A stretch of DNA of 64,000 nucleotides from Bolinopsis microptera (Eukaryota > Ctenophora > Tentaculata > Lobata > Bolinopsidae). The notes under the pieces were generated by a model. It was not told where the DNA came from and did not search any database. It saw only the letters and a list, made by a program, of their open reading frames with translations. A program made the translations under genes and the position numbers. The first letter of the stretch is position 1. Every line of letters begins with the position of its first letter. The DNA is taken from positions 11,206,303 through 11,270,302 of the forward strand of contig NC_087075.1 of the NCBI RefSeq assembly GCF_026151205.1. The letters are read 5' to 3'. Positions 61,782-64,000 of the stretch are shown one piece after another.

Positions 61782-64000
61782 TCTTTGGCCAAATAAATAT
61801 AGCAAAGATGTCAACTAACTCTGAGATGACACTTGACAAGTTTATCTACGAAAATGAGATACTCTTGATGGCGGTTCAAGAAACAAGCTCTTGAACTCAA
61901 TCAGACGGAAGTTTCCTTCATAAAAAGGTATTTCATAAAGCTGGGGACATAAATAAAGGGACAGCTGGGGTAGCGCTCGTCATTGATCCTTCACTACATC
62001 CAGAGTTGGTCTATGACCTTAACGTAGACGAAGTTGATGCTGTTTGGTGCCAAATAAAAGTTGAAGGAAAGAGATATTTGGTGGGATCAGTTTATTGCAA
62101 ACCTTGCAATAACTCTAATGATTCCATAAGAAAATTTGAAGGACTCCTTGCCCACATTGATAAAGCAAGAGAATATAAGGCTAAATATAAATTCAACTCT
62201 CTTCTCACATATGGAGACTTTAATGCAAGACATCATGACTGGGGAGATCATGTTACCACGCAGCGAGGAAAGAAGCTTCTAGACTACGTTGAAAAGGAAA
62301 CCCTAACTCTCTGCTCGCCATACGACTGCACATTTGTCTGTACAAATGGAGGAAGTGTTATTGACTTAGTGTTAGCCGAAGGCCCCATCATCTCAAAGTT
62401 GGGAAATCAGTGGATGGATAAAGATGTTGAATTATTTTCAGGTGCCCCAAGAAGAGGTCACTATCCGGTGCTTCAAGAAATCTGCAGAGGGATTCCAAAA
62501 TCAGACACTGTCCCCAGAGTGTGTATGGACTGGAAAAATGCAGACTGGAAAAGATGGTCAAATGCAATCGAGACTAACTGTCAACATCTTCGTTCGGCCC
62601 CAGAGTTATTAAACCAAGGGGATCAGCTATGGCAACAGTTATTACATAAAATACAGGAGGCTAACCGAATGTTCATCCCTCAGAAGACAGTATCCATTCA
62701 TTCAAAACCATATTGGTGTCCTGCACTTACAACTCTATCTAATGAAGCTCTAGAAGCGAAAGAAAGATTCAAGCAAAGGTCAACTCCCAGAAACAAGGCC
62801 ACACTCACTGAAAGCATTGAATCATTCAAAAAAGCGCTGATTAAAGAAAAGAATGAATGGATTCGTGACAGAGTTGAAGCACTAAACACCAAAGACTGCA
62901 CTCAATTCTGGAGAAAATATAAACGAGTTTTTGGGGCCAAAACTGACAACTTCATCTGCAACCTCAAAGACTGTGACTTGCTGGTCACATCTGAAAAAGA
63001 TAAGGAAGAGCTGTTATTTAATACTTTCTTCACAGGAAAACACCTTCAAAACCAACCCAATGACCAAGAGCACGAAATGCATGTAAATAATGAGTTCAGT
63101 AAATTAAAGAATGTTAGCAGCAAATCTGCAAGTAGTTACAATGAAGATGATCCGCTGAACAACCATATTTCCATAGACGAGATAAAATCAGCTATAGAAA
63201 GGCAAGAAACAAATGACAAATCATGTGATGCAGACAATATTCACCCCACCATCCTCAAACACATGAAAACAAATTGTCTTCACGTCTTGCAGATCATATT
63301 TAACTGGTGTATGAGCACAGGAAAATGGCTGTGGAAATCTTCCGATGTAACATTCTTGAGGAAAGAAGGAAAATCCAGCTACATGTTACCTGGTGCTTAT
63401 AGACCGATTTCCATATCATCCTACTTTGGAAAGATTTGTGAAAGAGTGCTAGATAAAAGATTGAGACTCTTCCTGGACATTGAGGGAACTCTTGATGAAG
63501 ATCAGGAAGGTTTTATTGGAGGGAGATCAACAACGCGATATCTTTTCAGAATGCTGGCTAACCTTGAGGAAGTTAAACGACAGAAGCTGGCATGTATAGT
63601 GCTTTTCCTTGACTTCGAAAAGGCATTTGACAGTGTTCATCTTCCATCACTATGTGTCAAACTATCAACTCTCGGTATTCAAGGAAATATTCTTAACGTG
63701 CTGAGAAGTTTCCTGTTCAACCGGACGATATGTCTAAAAGTGAACAACTATAAAGGAGAAAATAGAAAATGTACAATATTTGGACTACCTCAGGGGGCTG
63801 TACTCTCACCTCTCCTCTTTATCCTTTACATAGCAGACATGACGCACAACACCCCGGAAGAGGTAAAAAGATATCTAAGCTGCTACAAATTTGCTGATGA
63901 CGGTACACTTATGATTTCCTTTGAGAACATCTCCGGATGCCATGAAAAAATGCAGATGGTATGTGACCACCTCGGCAAGTGGTGCATCAAGAACAAGCTA
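61778..64000 (+). pseudogene. LINE ORF2 (AP endonuclease + reverse transcriptase), runs off the window, one in-frame TGA
   Basis: Reading from the ATG at 61778 gives MIFGQINIAKMSTNSEMT..., then LLMAVQETSS, then an in-frame TGA at 61892-61894. The same frame continues without further stops to the window edge. Endonuclease motifs: GVALVID, YGDFNARHHDWG, VIDLVLAE. RT motifs: CDADNIHPTIL, YRPISISSYFGKI, FLDFEKAFDSV, FGLPQGAVLSPLLFILY and the catalytic KFADDGTLMI near 63890. The rest lies beyond the window. The TGA inactivates this copy unless read through or a sequencing error. It is transcribed, if at all, with ORF1. Confidence 0.85.

Noticed and set aside
1-64000. Bacterial-type defence or biosynthetic system
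   Set aside because: Spliceosomal introns, metazoan gene families and LINE/Penelope elements throughout show eukaryotic DNA; no operon-like gene runs occur.

Overview
The window is animal genomic DNA. Genes are split by GT-AG introns, and two small conserved metazoan genes can be reassembled by splice phase: a CDK12/13-type kinase and an SZRD1-type SUZ-domain protein. The DNA is AT-rich and full of APE-type LINEs, a Penelope-like element and short inverted-repeat transposons. A cnidarian or other marine invertebrate is my best guess; nothing here fixes the phylum. No prokaryotic genes, CRISPR arrays or operons are present.

Layout. Positions 1-4071 hold repeat debris: a LINE 3' fragment, two dispersed repeats and an indel-ridden copy of the sequence that follows it. 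Positions 4072-19405 and 23357-42031 are two copies of one segmental duplication. Each carries a plus-strand gene for a secreted modular protein, built from phase 1-1 exons that encode six-cysteine ephrin-receptor-like (GCC2/GCC3) modules followed by seven sushi/CCP domains. Between the copies, 19406-23356 holds the start of gene 2 (signal peptide, Gly-rich module, an unrecognised 150-residue domain) and the last exon of a minus-strand cysteine-rich peptide gene. Spliced as proposed, gene 2 gives an open 1372-residue protein. Gene 1 lacks a visible 5' end.

The two copies serve as filled and empty sites for each other, so several transposons can be delimited precisely. Copy 1 alone has a 2.9-kb LINE (13059-15978), a 0.54-kb repeat and a 375-bp MITE. 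Copy 2 alone has a 6.6-kb compound LINE insertion (31107-37672), a different insertion of the same 375-bp MITE family and a foldback element. The MITEs carry TTAGGG-like tracts and 9-bp target duplications.

The minus-strand SZRD1-like gene (42044-44543) starts 12 bp beyond the duplication breakpoint. Next comes a minus-strand CDK12/13-like gene (45416-55368); a Penelope-like element with inverted terminal copies (48491-51965) sits in one of its introns. Then come dispersed repeats, an intronless minus-strand gene for a papain-fold (NC-motif) multispan membrane protein (57051-58181), and a large LINE whose PHD/zinc-knuckle ORF1 and APE/RT ORF2 run off the right edge.

Coordinates of spliced genes come from reading acceptor and donor sites and checking phase by hand; no transcript or database search was available.
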